Below are positions 17,325 to 26,519 of a stretch of 64,000 nt of DNA, piece by piece. Within the stretch, counting starts at the first letter, position 1; each line of letters begins with the position of its first letter. The notes beneath the pieces are model-generated. The model was not told the origin of the DNA and searched no databases. It worked only from the letters and a program-made list of their open reading frames with translations. This stretch comes from an uncultured Flavobacteriaceae bacterium (lineage in GTDB: Bacteria; Bacteroidota; Bacteroidia; Flavobacteriales; Flavobacteriaceae). The stretch lies in assembly GCA_905479065.1 (NCBI GenBank), contig CAJQLB010000002.1, positions 62,001-126,000 of the forward strand. Direction: 5' to 3'. The position numbers were made by a program, and so were the translations under genes.

Positions 17325-19748
17325 ATGAAGTACATAAAATTTACGATAACCTTAGTTATCACATTGACAATCTTTTACTCGTTAAATAATAAACTAGGAA
17401 GCCTTCCTCCTTTGGGTAAATTTTTAAATCCCAGTCATGGCGTGTGGCAAAATGAGCTAACCGAATCTCAAAATAATCGCAATGTTTCTCTCCAGTATTT
17501 ATCTGATAAGGTCATTGTTAAATATGACGACAACTTAATCCCACACATTTTTGCAAACAATGATTTGGATTTGTATCGAGCTCAGGGCTTTGTGACTGCA
17601 CAACACCGATTATGGCAAATGGAATTTCAAACACATGCAGCTGCAGGAAGATTAAGTGAAATTATTGGAGAACCTGCATTAAGTTATGATCGTAGTGAAA
17701 GACGTCGTGGTATGGTTTATGGTGCAGAACAACAATTAAAAAGTTGGGAAAATGACACTGTAAATTTAGCATTTATTGATGCCTACACGGATGGTATAAA
17801 TCAATACATTCATGGATTAACCTCGCAGAACTATCCTGTCGAATACAAATTATTGGACTATGCCCCTGAAAAATGGTCGAGAAAAAAAACTGCTTTATTA
17901 ATGATGTATATGACAAAAATGCTTGCAGGTGGTGACAGTGATTTAGAGTATACGAATTTTTTAAAAAAATATGGTAAAGAACGATTTGATTTACTGTATC
18001 CTGACTTTTTTGACATCAATGATCCTGTAATCCCAAAAGAAACTGATTGGAGCAATTTTTTAAATGTAGAACAAACTTCTGCGCCAAATACTAAAACGGT
18101 GTTGGACTACACAAAAGAAACCATCTCTAAACCACATCCAGATAACGGGAGTAATAATTGGGCCATTAGCCCTAATAAATCTTATTCTGGGAATGCTATT
18201 TTAGCGAATGATCCGCATCTTGGATTAAATTTACCTTCCATATGGTTTGCTATTCAACTTTCCAGTCCAAATCAAAATACTTATGGCGTTTCACTACCAG
18301 GTTCTCCCGGGGTCGTAATTGGATTTAATGAGAAAATTGCCTGGGGTATGACTAATGCCACAAGAGACGTCATTGATTGGTACAAAATTAAATTTGAAGA
18401 CAGTACACAGTCAAGATATCAGTATGACAATGATTTCAAAATGGCCACTAAAAGAATTGAAAAAATAGCAATTAGAGATAAAAAAACATTTATTGATACG
18501 GTCACATACACACATCATGGTCCCGTAACTTATGATTCAAATTTTAAAGGAAATAGTGATAAAATTGGCTATGCCATGGGTTGGACAGGACATCTCGGAG
18601 GTCAAAATTTACGAACTCTTCTTGAGTTAAACACATCTCAAAATTACGAGGACTACAAAAATGCTATTAAACATTATGTTGCTCCTGCTCAGAATGTTAT
18701 TTTCGCTTCAAATGAAGGAGACATTGCCTTATGGATTCAAGGAAAATTCCCAAATAAATGGGAAGGGCAGGGTAAATTTCTATTAGACGGCAGCAATCCA
18801 AAACATGATTGGCAAGGATATATACCTCAGCATCACAATGCACATACAAAAAACCCTAATCGGGGGTTTGTTAGCTCTGCGAACCAACATCCTGTAGATT
18901 CGACCTATCCCTATTATGTTTTCAATGATGGCTATGAGACTTACAGAAATAGAGTTATCAATGATTTTTTTCGTTCGAAAGACACCTTTAATATTCAAGA
19001 TTTTAAAAATCTTCATAATAATAATTTTAACCTACAAGCCTCAGAGTTGTTGCCAATAATGATCCCCGTAATCGAAGAATCAAATTTATTAAGTGACGAA
19101 AAAGACATTTTATCAAAAATCAAATCTTGGAAATACAACAATGATATCAATGAAGTTGGTCCAACCATATGGCAAACATGGTTTGATAAACTTACTGAAA
19201 TCACTTGGGATGAAATATCTCAAGACACAATTGCATTGGAATATCCGTTTAAATATCAAACAATTTACATGATGAAAGAGTATCCAAATGATAAGTTTAT
19301 GGATATCATGGCTACACCTGAAATTGAAACTGCTCATGATTTATTTATAAAATCATTCAAATACACTGTCACCATAATGAAAGATATAGAAAATAACAAT
19401 GGAAATCTAAATTGGGGTGATAGAAAAGCGACTTATGTTGGACACCTGTTACAAGGTTTACCAGCTTTTTCAAAATTTAATATACCAATAGGTGGTTATT
19501 CAGGTATCGTAAATGCAACGAGTCAAAACCACGGTCCCTCATGGCGAATGATTGTTGAAATGTCCTCACCTCCGAAAGCTCTTGGTATATATCCTGGTGG
19601 CCAATCAGGCAACCCTGGTAGTAAATATTACGACAACTTGATTAGTGACTGGGCCTCTGGAAATTATTTAGAACTTAATTTTATGAAGGATCAAAAAGAT
19701 GACGCTGACATTATTTTTTCACAAATTTTAAATCCTCAAAATGACTAG
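17325..19748 (+). CDS. Penicillin acylase family protein (Ntn hydrolase)
   Basis: Exported N-terminal-nucleophile amidohydrolase of 807 residues. An N-terminal hydrophobic segment (residues 4-21) acts as signal or anchor. An alpha-type domain follows, then the autoprocessing site DNGSNNWAISP: Ser276 becomes the N-terminal nucleophile of the beta chain, and NDPHLGLNLPSIWF is the usual block after it. Substrates could be penicillins, acyl-homoserine lactones or other N-acyl amides; the sequence does not tell which. The last eight bases overlap a small membrane protein gene. Confidence 0.94.
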   Translation: MKYIKFTITLVITLTIFYSLNNKLGSLPPLGKFLNPSHGVWQNELTESQNNRNVSLQYLSDKVIVKYDDNLIPHIFANNDLDLYRAQGFVTAQHRLWQMEFQTHAAAGRLSEIIGEPALSYDRSERRRGMVYGAEQQLKSWENDTVNLAFIDAYTDGINQYIHGLTSQNYPVEYKLLDYAPEKWSRKKTALLMMYMTKMLAGGDSDLEYTNFLKKYGKERFDLLYPDFFDINDPVIPKETDWSNFLNVEQTSAPNTKTVLDYTKETISKPHPDNGSNNWAISPNKSYSGNAILANDPHLGLNLPSIWFAIQLSSPNQNTYGVSLPGSPGVVIGFNEKIAWGMTNATRDVIDWYKIKFEDSTQSRYQYDNDFKMATKRIEKIAIRDKKTFIDTVTYTHHGPVTYDSNFKGNSDKIGYAMGWTGHLGGQNLRTLLELNTSQNYEDYKNAIKHYVAPAQNVIFASNEGDIALWIQGKFPNKWEGQGKFLLDGSNPKHDWQGYIPQHHNAHTKNPNRGFVSSANQHPVDSTYPYYVFNDGYETYRNRVINDFFRSKDTFNIQDFKNLHNNNFNLQASELLPIMIPVIEESNLLSDEKDILSKIKSWKYNNDINEVGPTIWQTWFDKLTEITWDEISQDTIALEYPFKYQTIYMMKEYPNDKFMDIMATPEIETAHDLFIKSFKYTVTIMKDIENNNGNLNWGDRKATYVGHLLQGLPAFSKFNIPIGGYSGIVNATSQNHGPSWRMIVEMSSPPKALGIYPGGQSGNPGSKYYDNLISDWASGNYLELNFMKDQKDDADIIFSQILNPQND

Positions 19749-20097
19749 ACTTGTTTCAAACTTCGCGATTACTTTAATTCTTGTATATGTCCTATCATTT
19801 TTTTTACCTTGGTGGTCATTAATGTTGGTGGCTTTTACAACAGGATGGTTGATACCTTTGGGTAAATTCACTCAATTTTTTATACCTTTTTTGAGTGTCA
19901 CTTTATTGTGGATGCTCCAAGCGTATGCTTTAAGCAGTGCAAATGATTTTATTTTATCAAAAAAAATAGCGACACTTTTAATGTTGGACGGTCAAATTAG
20001 TTTATTAATTTTTATAACAGGTCTTATTGGAGGTTTAAGTGCAGGAATTTCAGGAACATTGGGTTATCAATGTCGTACTCTTTTTCATAAAAAATGA
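19741..20097 (+). CDS. Small polytopic membrane protein
   Basis: Protein of 118 residues with four predicted membrane helices (for example LILVYVLSFFLPWWSLMLVAF and LLIFITGLIGGLSAGISG). It starts at an ATG inside the last codons of the penicillin acylase gene, so it is probably translated with it. I recognise no named family and no catalytic motif. The arrangement acylase plus small membrane protein seems to recur in flavobacteria, but this is from memory. Confidence 0.7.
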   Translation: MTRLVSNFAITLILVYVLSFFLPWWSLMLVAFTTGWLIPLGKFTQFFIPFLSVTLLWMLQAYALSSANDFILSKKIATLLMLDGQISLLIFITGLIGGLSAGISGTLGYQCRTLFHKK

Positions 20098-20127
20098 CTA
20101 AAAGTTACAATATTAGTTTTTTAGCAC

Positions 20128-20135
20128 TATCTTTG
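20128..20135 (+). promoter_or_regulatory. -7 element for the cold-shock gene
   Basis: TATCTTTG, perfect TAnnTTTG, 27 bases before the cold-shock ATG. It lies inside an in-frame extension of that reading frame that begins at 20094, which argues that the extension is not translated. The predicted leader is only about 20 bases, unlike the long structured leader of E. coli cspA. Confidence 0.6.
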
Positions 20136-20162
20136 CGCTTTATTAATAAACAAATTAAAACA

Positions 20163-20354
20163 ATGAGTAACGGAACAGTAAAGTTCTTCAACGAACAAAA
20201 AGGATTCGGCTTCATAATTGAAGAAGGAAACAACAACGAACACTTTGTACACTACACTGGATTAGTCGACGAAATTAGAGAAGGAGATAATGTAGAATTC
20301 GATTTAACAGAAGGTAAAAAAGGAATGAATGCAGTAAATGTAAAAGTAGTATAG
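20163..20354 (+). CDS. Cold-shock domain protein
   Basis: Single OB-fold RNA chaperone of 63 residues. It has the RNP1-type motif KGFGFI at residues 13-18 and a slightly altered RNP2 (HFVHYTGL, usually VFVHxS). GTVKFFNEQKGFGFI is the classic start of the fold. The ATG at 20163 matches the family start; the open frame extends upstream to 20094 but has a promoter within it. A strong rho-independent terminator follows 26 bases after the stop, so it is transcribed alone. Confidence 0.95.
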   Translation: MSNGTVKFFNEQKGFGFIIEEGNNNEHFVHYTGLVDEIREGDNVEFDLTEGKKGMNAVNVKVV

Positions 20355-20379
20355 TAATATATTGTGAACAACGTTTATG

Positions 20380-20408
20380 AAAAAGCCTATCTGTTGATAG
20401 GCTTTTTT
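20380..20408 (+). terminator. Rho-independent terminator of the cold-shock gene
   Basis: Perfect 12-bp stem AAAAAGCCTATC/GATAGGCTTTTT with a TGTT loop, running into a T tract. It sits 26 bases after the cold-shock stop codon. Confidence 0.9.
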
Positions 20409-20513
20409 GGTTTTATAATTATTGCGTATTCCTAATGAATTTTAACGTTTCTAAGCTCGATATTAAAAACACAGAGATTTCCCTTAAAAAACTTCGAATG
20501 TATCAACGAAACA

Positions 20514-20545
20514 TAAAAAAACCTGAAAGATATTTCAGGTTTTAG
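20514..20545 (-). terminator. Terminator of ndk
   Basis: Stem ACCTGAAA/TTTCAGGT with a GATA loop, flanked by an A run on the left that becomes the T tract for leftward transcription. It lies 23 bases beyond the ndk stop. The right side TTTTAG gives weaker rightward termination. Confidence 0.8.
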
Positions 20546-20567
20546 TTTTCTTAAAGAGCTACTTCAA

Positions 20568-20987
20568 TTAAAACATCTCTCTACCTGAAAAATGAAAAGC
20601 TCCCTCTATGCTAGCATTATCATCACTGTCACTTCCATGAACCGCATTTTCACCAATAGAAGCAGCGTATAGTTTTCTAATAGTCCCTTCAGCAGCTTCA
20701 GCTGGATTAGTTGCACCAATTAAAGTTCTAAAATCTTCAACTGCGTTGTCTTTTTCTAAGATAGCAGCAACGATTGGACCACGAGTCATATATTCCACCA
20801 ACTCCACGAAAAATGGACGCTCACTATGCACAGCATAAAATTCTTGTGCATCTGCTTTAGTCATTTGAGTTAATTTCATCGCTACAATTCTAAATCCTGA
20901 AGCTGTAATTTTTTCTAATATTGCACCCACATTCCCTTTTTCAACAGAATCTGGCTTAAGCATTGTAAATGTTCTATTTGTTGCCAT
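20568..20987 (-). CDS. ndk: Nucleoside diphosphate kinase
   Basis: Transfers the gamma phosphate between nucleoside tri- and diphosphates through a phosphohistidine. The 139-residue protein has [13 protein letters not shown] at the start, the active-site histidine His117 in [13 protein letters not shown], and ends with [10 protein letters not shown]. It is complete and of normal length. It has its own promoter (a -33/-7 pair at 21008-21037) and its own terminator, so it is probably monocistronic. Confidence 0.98.
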   Translation of the reverse strand: MATNRTFTMLKPDSVEKGNVGAILEKITASGFRIVAMKLTQMTKADAQEFYAVHSERPFFVELVEYMTRGPIVAAILEKDNAVEDFRTLIGATNPAEAAEGTIRKLYAASIGENAVHGSDSDDNASIEGAFHFSGREMF

Positions 20988-21007
20988 TGTGTTTTTTAAA
21001 TTTTTGG

Positions 21008-21037
21008 CAAAAATAATGTTTTTGAATCAATTAACAA
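21008..21037 (-). promoter_or_regulatory. ndk promoter (-33 and -7)
   Basis: On the minus strand TTG (21035-21037), a 19-base spacer, then TATTTTTG (21008-21015). This is the only place in the window where both Bacteroidota sigma elements were found at ideal spacing. The -7 element ends 20 bases before the ndk ATG. Confidence 0.65.
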
Positions 21038-21040
21038 CTA

Positions 21041-22069
21041 TTAATAAGTTTGAATTAATTCTTGCTGTAAATTATCGTGATCCCCTCTCATTTGCATGGT
21101 AATGGTATTTTTCTTAAAATCAAACTTCATCAATCCAAAACTTAATGATGACACGACGTAACCAACCCTATTGACATTCAATTCGCTGTCAAAGTCACTG
21201 TATGAATGTGTGAGACCTGATGAAGTAAAATCGATTATTGGATATGCCAATTCCTCAAGATGGACTTTGGAGAATTCTGATATATGTCTATCTCCAGACA
21301 GAAAAACCACCCCTTTCGGTCTTGTTTTGATAATTATTTTATGAAGTTTTTTCACTTCATGAGGCATATTTGCCCATTTTTCATATCCGTGGCTTTTTGA
21401 TACAACTTGTATGCTACTGACAATAACATTAAAATTTGCATTTGATGTTGCCAATTCATTTTCTAACCAATCCCATTGTTCATTTCCCAACAAAGTTCCT
21501 TCTCCTTCTTTATTGGGTTGATATCTCATATTAGGCACATTGGACGGCGATAATGCAGATCTAAAAAATCGTGTGTCTAATATTATAATCTTGATTTTAC
21601 CTTTCATTGTTTCGATCATTTCAGTATGATAAATCCCATCTCTTGATCGTCTGATATCCCTATCAGGAACATTTAAAAAATCTAAAAAAAGTTGTTGGCT
21701 CTCTTGCTTTGCTTCAAATTCTACTCCACCGTCATTTAATCCATAATCATGATCATCCCAAGTTCCAAGAATTTTCAAATCACGTCTTAAATTTTGATAT
21801 AAAGGATCATTTAGTAACTCATCATAGTGAGACCTCATTAAATCCATATCGTCAGTGTCTGAGTAAATGTTATCTCCACCCCAAATCCAATAGGATGGTT
21901 TATTGGCTAAAATATCATCCCACAGAGGGTTGGCAAGATTTTGATCATTACAAGAACCAAAAGCAATGATAACATCATCAATTTTACTTTTTTTAAAATC
22001 TGTTACTTTTTGATGTTTACAGCACACTAATGATGCGAATAGTATAATGACTAATAATAATTTTTTCAT
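21041..22069 (-). CDS. PhoD-like alkaline phosphatase family protein
   Basis: Exported metallophosphatase of 342 residues. A signal peptide ends in VCCKH and may make it a lipoprotein. Metal-binding blocks of the PhoD fold are present: FGSCNDQN near residue 38, WGGDNIYSD, TWDDHDYG, ILDTRFFR, and FLSGDRHISEF. It is shorter than Bacillus PhoD and lacks its N-terminal domain, as do many related Bacteroidota proteins. It should release phosphate from phosphodiesters or monoesters in the periplasm. The start faces nrnA across 81 bases; no clear promoter was seen. Confidence 0.9.
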   Translation of the reverse strand: MKKLLLVIILFASLVCCKHQKVTDFKKSKIDDVIIAFGSCNDQNLANPLWDDILANKPSYWIWGGDNIYSDTDDMDLMRSHYDELLNDPLYQNLRRDLKILGTWDDHDYGLNDGGVEFEAKQESQQLFLDFLNVPDRDIRRSRDGIYHTEMIETMKGKIKIIILDTRFFRSALSPSNVPNMRYQPNKEGEGTLLGNEQWDWLENELATSNANFNVIVSSIQVVSKSHGYEKWANMPHEVKKLHKIIIKTRPKGVVFLSGDRHISEFSKVHLEELAYPIIDFTSSGLTHSYSDFDSELNVNRVGYVVSSLSFGLMKFDFKKNTITMQMRGDHDNLQQELIQTY

Positions 22070-22150
22070 GAAATATTTTTGCGTTTAATTTGTTTAAAAG
22101 TAACACAATCAATTTAACCTTTTTGTGATTAAATTGTATCTTCGCAACTT

Positions 22151-23167
22151 ATGACAAAAAGTGATGTATCTAAAATAAAACATTTGCTTTCGAAACCAAA
22201 GCAAATCGTCATCATACCGCATAAAAACCCGGATGGTGATGCCTTAGGGTCAACTCTGGCTCTTTATCATTATTTAAATCTCAGCAATCATAATGTTATC
22301 GTGATTTCACCAAATGACTATCCAGTGTTTTTAAAATGGTTACCTGGAGAAAATAAAATCATCAATCATGAAATCGAAACCGTCAGAGCAAACGATCTCA
22401 TTACCAGTGCTGATATTGTTTTCACCTTAGATTTCAATGCTTTACACAGGGCCGGGGATATAGGACCAATTATCAGAAAAGCGAACGGTTTAAAAATTTT
22501 AATTGATCATCATCAGCAACCTGATGATTTTGCTCATTATTTATATTCAGATGTTACAATGAGTTCAACCTGTGAAATGGTTTATAATTTCATAGAAATG
22601 TTGGAGGATATATCGTTAATAACAGCACATATAGCCACCTGTTTATACACAGGAATCATGACAGATACAGGTTCATTTCGTTTCGCATCAACCACATCAA
22701 CAACTCATAGAATTATTGCCAACTTAATTGATAAAGGCGCGTCAAATGCCTTCATTCATAATAACGTCTATGACAACAATTCATTTGACAAGCTGCAATT
22801 ACTTGGAGTTTCATTAAAAAACTTGAAGGTCATAAGCATTTTAAATACAGCCTATATAAGCCTATCTCAAAAAGAATTAAATGCCTCAAATTTCAGAAAA
22901 GGTGATACTGAAGGTATTGTAAATTATGCGTTATCAATCAAAGGAGTGAAATTTGCTGCCATATTTATTGAGCATAAATCAGAAGGTATTATAAAAATAT
23001 CATTTCGATCTAAAGGAAACTTTGATGTTAATGACTTTGCTCGAAAAAACTTTAATGGAGGTGGTCATGTTAATGCGGCAGGTGGAAGAAGTGATTTGAA
23101 TTTATCAGAGACTATTGATAAATTTCTCCAATTAACACAGGACAACTCAACGCTGTTAAAAGAATGA
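22151..23167 (+). CDS. nrnA: DHH/DHHA1 phosphoesterase, NrnA-type oligoribonuclease/pAp phosphatase
   Basis: Degrades short RNA oligonucleotides and 3'-phosphoadenosine 5'-phosphate. The 338-residue protein has HKNPDGDALGS at residues 24-34, TLDFNALHR near 92-100, LIDHH with the DHH triad at 119-121, and the DHHA1 signature FNGGGHVNAAGG near the C-terminus, so both domains are intact. An imperfect -7 element TATCTTCG precedes the ATG by six bases. Its stop overlaps the start of gldI by four bases. Confidence 0.93.
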   Translation: MTKSDVSKIKHLLSKPKQIVIIPHKNPDGDALGSTLALYHYLNLSNHNVIVISPNDYPVFLKWLPGENKIINHEIETVRANDLITSADIVFTLDFNALHRAGDIGPIIRKANGLKILIDHHQQPDDFAHYLYSDVTMSSTCEMVYNFIEMLEDISLITAHIATCLYTGIMTDTGSFRFASTTSTTHRIIANLIDKGASNAFIHNNVYDNNSFDKLQLLGVSLKNLKVISILNTAYISLSQKELNASNFRKGDTEGIVNYALSIKGVKFAAIFIEHKSEGIIKISFRSKGNFDVNDFARKNFNGGGHVNAAGGRSDLNLSETIDKFLQLTQDNSTLLKE

Positions 23168-23703
23168 AAGGGTTACACTATTTTATGGTTATAATTTTTG
23201 TATTAACTTCCTGTAAATCACCTGAAGCAAGGCGTCCAATCTCACAAACAACAAGTTCTTTTATCAGCAAATCTGTGAGTAAAAATAAAAACTTAATAAA
23301 ATTTGAAGAAAAACTTATTCAGGGTTACATGATAAATAATCCTGAAAATAATTACATCGCCTCTGAATATGGCTTTTGGTATTATTACGTGACAAAATCT
23401 TCATTGGAAGGTGAGCGTCCAATATTTGGTGATATTCTAAATTTCAAATATGCGATTTCTGATTTTAACAACCAAAACATCTACACAGAAGAAGAGCTTG
23501 GAAACCGCAAATACAACATGGACAAACAAGAACTTTTTACTGGTTTAAGAGAAGGTTTAAAACTGTTAAAAGCTGGTGAAACAATAGTATGTTTGTTTCC
23601 ATCCCAAAAAGCTTTTGGCTTTTATGGTGATGATAATAAAATTGGTCCGAACACACCATTAATTTGTTCAATAACATTAAATTTAATCACAAAGAATAAA
23701 TAG
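23164..23703 (+). CDS. gldI: Gliding motility lipoprotein GldI (FKBP-type PPIase)
   Basis: Flavobacterial lipoprotein of 179 residues needed for gliding in Flavobacterium johnsoniae and resembling FKBP prolyl isomerases. The lipobox is LTSCKSPEARRP (Cys17); SPEARRP is characteristic of GldI. The C-terminal FKBP-like domain includes LFTGLREGLKLLKAGET, FPSQKAFGFYGDD and GPNTPLICSITL. It overlaps nrnA by four bases and precedes another PPIase by six. Its presence implies that the host has the gliding/type IX secretion apparatus, consistent with the sorted subtilase elsewhere in the window. Confidence 0.93.
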   Translation: MKGLHYFMVIIFVLTSCKSPEARRPISQTTSSFISKSVSKNKNLIKFEEKLIQGYMINNPENNYIASEYGFWYYYVTKSSLEGERPIFGDILNFKYAISDFNNQNIYTEEELGNRKYNMDKQELFTGLREGLKLLKAGETIVCLFPSQKAFGFYGDDNKIGPNTPLICSITLNLITKNK

Positions 23704-23709
23704 ATAAAC

Positions 23710-24942
23710 ATGAAAATTATTAAAAGTTTTATAGCGTTTTTTGCACTGACCTTGATGTTTAGTGCAACATCTTGTAATGACAATGGCAAATACTCACATT
23801 TAGATAATGGCTTATACGCTGAGATTATCACAAGCAAAGATACCATGGTTGCGAAATTATTTTTCGATAAAGTTCCATTGACGGTCGCTAATTTTGTTGC
23901 TTTAGCTGAAGGCACCCATCCTATGGTCAGTGATCAGTATAAAGGAAAAAAGTTTTACAACGGATTAATTTTTCATCGCGTCATGGATAACTTCATGATT
24001 CAAGGAGGTGATCCAGACGGAAATGGTCGTGGTGGTCCAGGGTACAAATTTGGAAGTGAATTCGATAATACCTTGAAGCATGATAAACCCGGTGTCTTAT
24101 CAATGGCTAATTCTGGGGGTCTAAATACTAATGGAAGTCAGTTTTTTATCACTGATGCCCCTACACCTTGGTTAGATGGGTTTGATGCCAACGGTAATTT
24201 AAAAAACTGTGGAACCTCAGGAGTAAGCTGTCATAGTGTATTTGGAGAAGTAATTGAAGGGTTAGATGTTGCTGAAACTATTTCAAGTGTTCCTGTCGCG
24301 CAGAGAAGTAACAAACCAAATGAAGATGTTATTATTGAAGAAATCAATATTATTCGTATCGGTTATGATGCAAGAAATTTTGATGCTGTAAAAACATGGG
24401 AAACTGAATTACCTTTACTAGAAGAAAAACGTAAACAGCAGGAAGAAAAGGCAAAAAAGGAAGCTGAGGAAGCTGAAAAAATTGCTGAAATAAAATTTAA
24501 TGAGGCAGCTAAGAGTATTCTGCCAACCCTTAATGAATACAAGGACAAAGCTAACACCTCAGCGACAGGATTAATGACCTTTGTTATTAACGAAGGTAAT
24601 GGTGAAAAAGTAAAACAAGGAGATAACGTCACAGTCTGGTATGAGGGTTATTTTGCTGATGGGAAGTTATTTGATTCAAACAGAAAAGAAGTTGAAGAAA
24701 AGTTTGGAAGATTGAATCCTCAAAAAGAGCAAAGAAACATGTACAGTCCAATGCCCATGGCAGTCAGTCCAGATGCCCCTATCGTCGCTGGTTTTAAAGA
24801 GGGAATCGCAAATTTAAGTGTGGGAGAAAAAGCGTACATCTACCTACCTTCTCATCTTGCTTATGGAGAAACAGGTCGAGGTAGTATTCAACCAAATACT
24901 GACCTATGTTTCATTATTGAATTAGTTGAAATAAAAGATTAA
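23710..24942 (+). CDS. Lipoprotein with fused cyclophilin and FKBP prolyl isomerase domains
   Basis: Periplasmic or surface folding factor of 410 residues. Lipobox ATSCNDNG; cyclophilin domain at about residues 35-215 with FHRVMDNFMIQGGDP and the active-site block GSQFFITDAPTPWLDG; a charged helical linker at about 225-265 (LLEEKRKQQEEKAKK onwards); and an FKBP domain at about 300-408 with VWYEGYFADGKLFDS, GFKEGIANLSVGEK and YGETGRGSIQPNTDL. Following gldI directly, it gives three PPIase domains in one operon. A bidirectional terminator follows its stop. Confidence 0.93.
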   Translation: MKIIKSFIAFFALTLMFSATSCNDNGKYSHLDNGLYAEIITSKDTMVAKLFFDKVPLTVANFVALAEGTHPMVSDQYKGKKFYNGLIFHRVMDNFMIQGGDPDGNGRGGPGYKFGSEFDNTLKHDKPGVLSMANSGGLNTNGSQFFITDAPTPWLDGFDANGNLKNCGTSGVSCHSVFGEVIEGLDVAETISSVPVAQRSNKPNEDVIIEEINIIRIGYDARNFDAVKTWETELPLLEEKRKQQEEKAKKEAEEAEKIAEIKFNEAAKSILPTLNEYKDKANTSATGLMTFVINEGNGEKVKQGDNVTVWYEGYFADGKLFDSNRKEVEEKFGRLNPQKEQRNMYSPMPMAVSPDAPIVAGFKEGIANLSVGEKAYIYLPSHLAYGETGRGSIQPNTDLCFIIELVEIKD

Positions 24943-24958
24943 ATAATTTGTAGTCTAT

Positions 24959-24988
24959 AAAAAAAGCAGCCAGAAGGCTGCTTTTTTT
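24959..24988. terminator. Bidirectional rho-independent terminator
   Basis: Stem AAAAAGCAGCC/GGCTGCTTTTT with an AGAA loop, with A and T tracts on both sides. It lies between the convergent PPIase and pepD genes and can serve both. Confidence 0.88.
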
Positions 24989-24990
24989 AT

Positions 24991-26445
24991 TTATGATTTC
25001 GGAATTGTTTTCAGAATTTCTAGAACAAATTTCCAATATTTTTCGACTGATGAAATTTGTGCACGTTCATCGGGTGAATGAGCTCCCTTAATGTTAGGGC
25101 CAAAACTAATCATTTCCATATTTGGATAATTAGTTCCCAAAATTCCACACTCTAATCCAGCATGACACGCGGCCACATGTGGCTCTTCACTATGTAATTT
25201 AATGTATAACGATCGCATCACTTTTAATATGGATGACTCCATATTTGGAGTCCAACCAGGATAATTTCCGGAAAACTCTACATCACCGCCTATCAATTCA
25301 AAAGTTGCTTTGAGCTTGTTGGCTAAATCCATTTTTGAGGACTCAACAGAGGATCTCGTTAAACATAATATTTTGATAACTTTATCTTTCACTGATACTC
25401 TTGCAACATTATTTGAGGTTTCCACCAGACCAATGATATCAGGACTCATTCTAAAAACCCCATTATGTGTGGCATAAATTGCTTTAATTAAGTTAATACT
25501 TAGATCTTTTCCAAGCATGGTATTTGGACAATCTGCAGAGCCAATCGTTATGTCTAAATTTGGCTCTGTTGTTTTTAATTCTGATTTAATATTCTTGACT
25601 TCTTCAAGAATATTAGCCCTGATAAGCCTGTCGTTAGCGCAATTACTTACAATCAAGGCAACACTTTCTCTTGGTATCGCATTTCGTAAACCTCCCCCAT
25701 CAATTTCACTTAAGTGGATTTCATTAATCACTGAGTAAAGCAGCCTGTTAATTATTTTATTTGCATTGCCCAAGCCTTCATGTATTTGCATTCCTGAGTG
25801 ACCTCCATTCAAACCTTTAACCTCAATCCTAAACGCAGAAAATTCTTCGGGAACTTTTTCCTCATCATACGACAATGTACATGTAACGTCGATTCCTCCT
25901 GCACATCCAACACCAATTTCGTTATCTTCTTCAGTATCGAGGTTTAGCATGATCTCTCCTTTTAACACACCTCCCTTTAAGCCCATAGCACCGGTCATTC
26001 CTGTCTCTTCATCTATTGTGAATAAAGCCTCAAGAGGAGGATGAATAATGGTTTTACTTTCTAAAATAGCCATGATTGTGGCGACTCCTATACCGTTGTC
26101 TGCACCCAGAGTTGTCCCATTTGCTTTAACCCAATCTCCTTCTACAAACATCGTAATACCCTGTTTATCAAAATCAAAATCTGTATCGTTGTTTTTTTGA
26201 TGCACCATATCGAGATGAGACTGCATAACGATAGCTTTCCTGTCCTCCATGCCTGGTGATGCTGGTTTTGTTATAATGACATTACCAATATCATCAACCA
26301 ATGTCTTTAAGCCTAAATTTTCACCAAAATTGCGCATGAAATCTATTACTTTTTCTTCTTTTTTTGATGGTCTTGGTACCGCGTTGAGATCTGCGAATTT
26401 ATTCCAAAGTTCTTTGGGTTCTATATTTCTTATTGCTTCATTCAT
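24991..26445 (-). CDS. pepD: Aminoacyl-histidine dipeptidase (M20C)
   Basis: Zinc metallopeptidase of 484 residues that cleaves carnosine and other Xaa-His dipeptides in the cytoplasm. Metal and catalytic blocks: VMQSHLDMVHQK, LGADNGIGVATIMA, TIDEETGMTGA (Glu-Glu pair), LNLDTEEDNEIGVGCAGG, and a late CHAGLECGI with GPNIKGAHSPDE. The N-terminus starts INEPKELW-like, as in PepD. A perfect -7 element lies 21 bases upstream. It is transcribed convergently with the PPIase gene and divergently from the DUF3810 gene. Confidence 0.95.
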   Translation of the reverse strand: MNEAIRNIEPKELWNKFADLNAVPRPSKKEEKVIDFMRNFGENLGLKTLVDDIGNVIITKPASPGMEDRKAIVMQSHLDMVHQKNNDTDFDFDKQGITMFVEGDWVKANGTTLGADNGIGVATIMAILESKTIIHPPLEALFTIDEETGMTGAMGLKGGVLKGEIMLNLDTEEDNEIGVGCAGGIDVTCTLSYDEEKVPEEFSAFRIEVKGLNGGHSGMQIHEGLGNANKIINRLLYSVINEIHLSEIDGGGLRNAIPRESVALIVSNCANDRLIRANILEEVKNIKSELKTTEPNLDITIGSADCPNTMLGKDLSINLIKAIYATHNGVFRMSPDIIGLVETSNNVARVSVKDKVIKILCLTRSSVESSKMDLANKLKATFELIGGDVEFSGNYPGWTPNMESSILKVMRSLYIKLHSEEPHVAACHAGLECGILGTNYPNMEMISFGPNIKGAHSPDERAQISSVEKYWKFVLEILKTIPKS

Positions 26446-26465
26446 TTTTTTGATAATATGTCATG

Positions 26466-26473
26466 CAAAGGTA
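26466..26473 (-). promoter_or_regulatory. -7 element for pepD
   Basis: Minus-strand TACCTTTG, perfect TAnnTTTG, 20 bases ahead of the pepD ATG. No -33 TTG at the usual spacing. Confidence 0.55.
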
Positions 26474-26507
26474 ATTATTAACACTATAATTATATGAAAC
26501 TATTCGC

Positions 26508-26515
26508 TATTTTTG
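26508..26515 (+). promoter_or_regulatory. -7 element adjoining the DUF3810 start codon
   Basis: TATTTTTG, perfect TAnnTTTG, only four bases before the ATG at 26520. If used, the transcript would begin at or very near the start codon, that is, a leaderless mRNA. Confidence 0.5.
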
Positions 26516-26519
26516 AAAA

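Noticed and set aside
20094-20162. Upstream extension of the cold-shock protein
   Set aside because: A perfect -7 element lies inside it, and the 63-residue form from 20163 is a complete family member.
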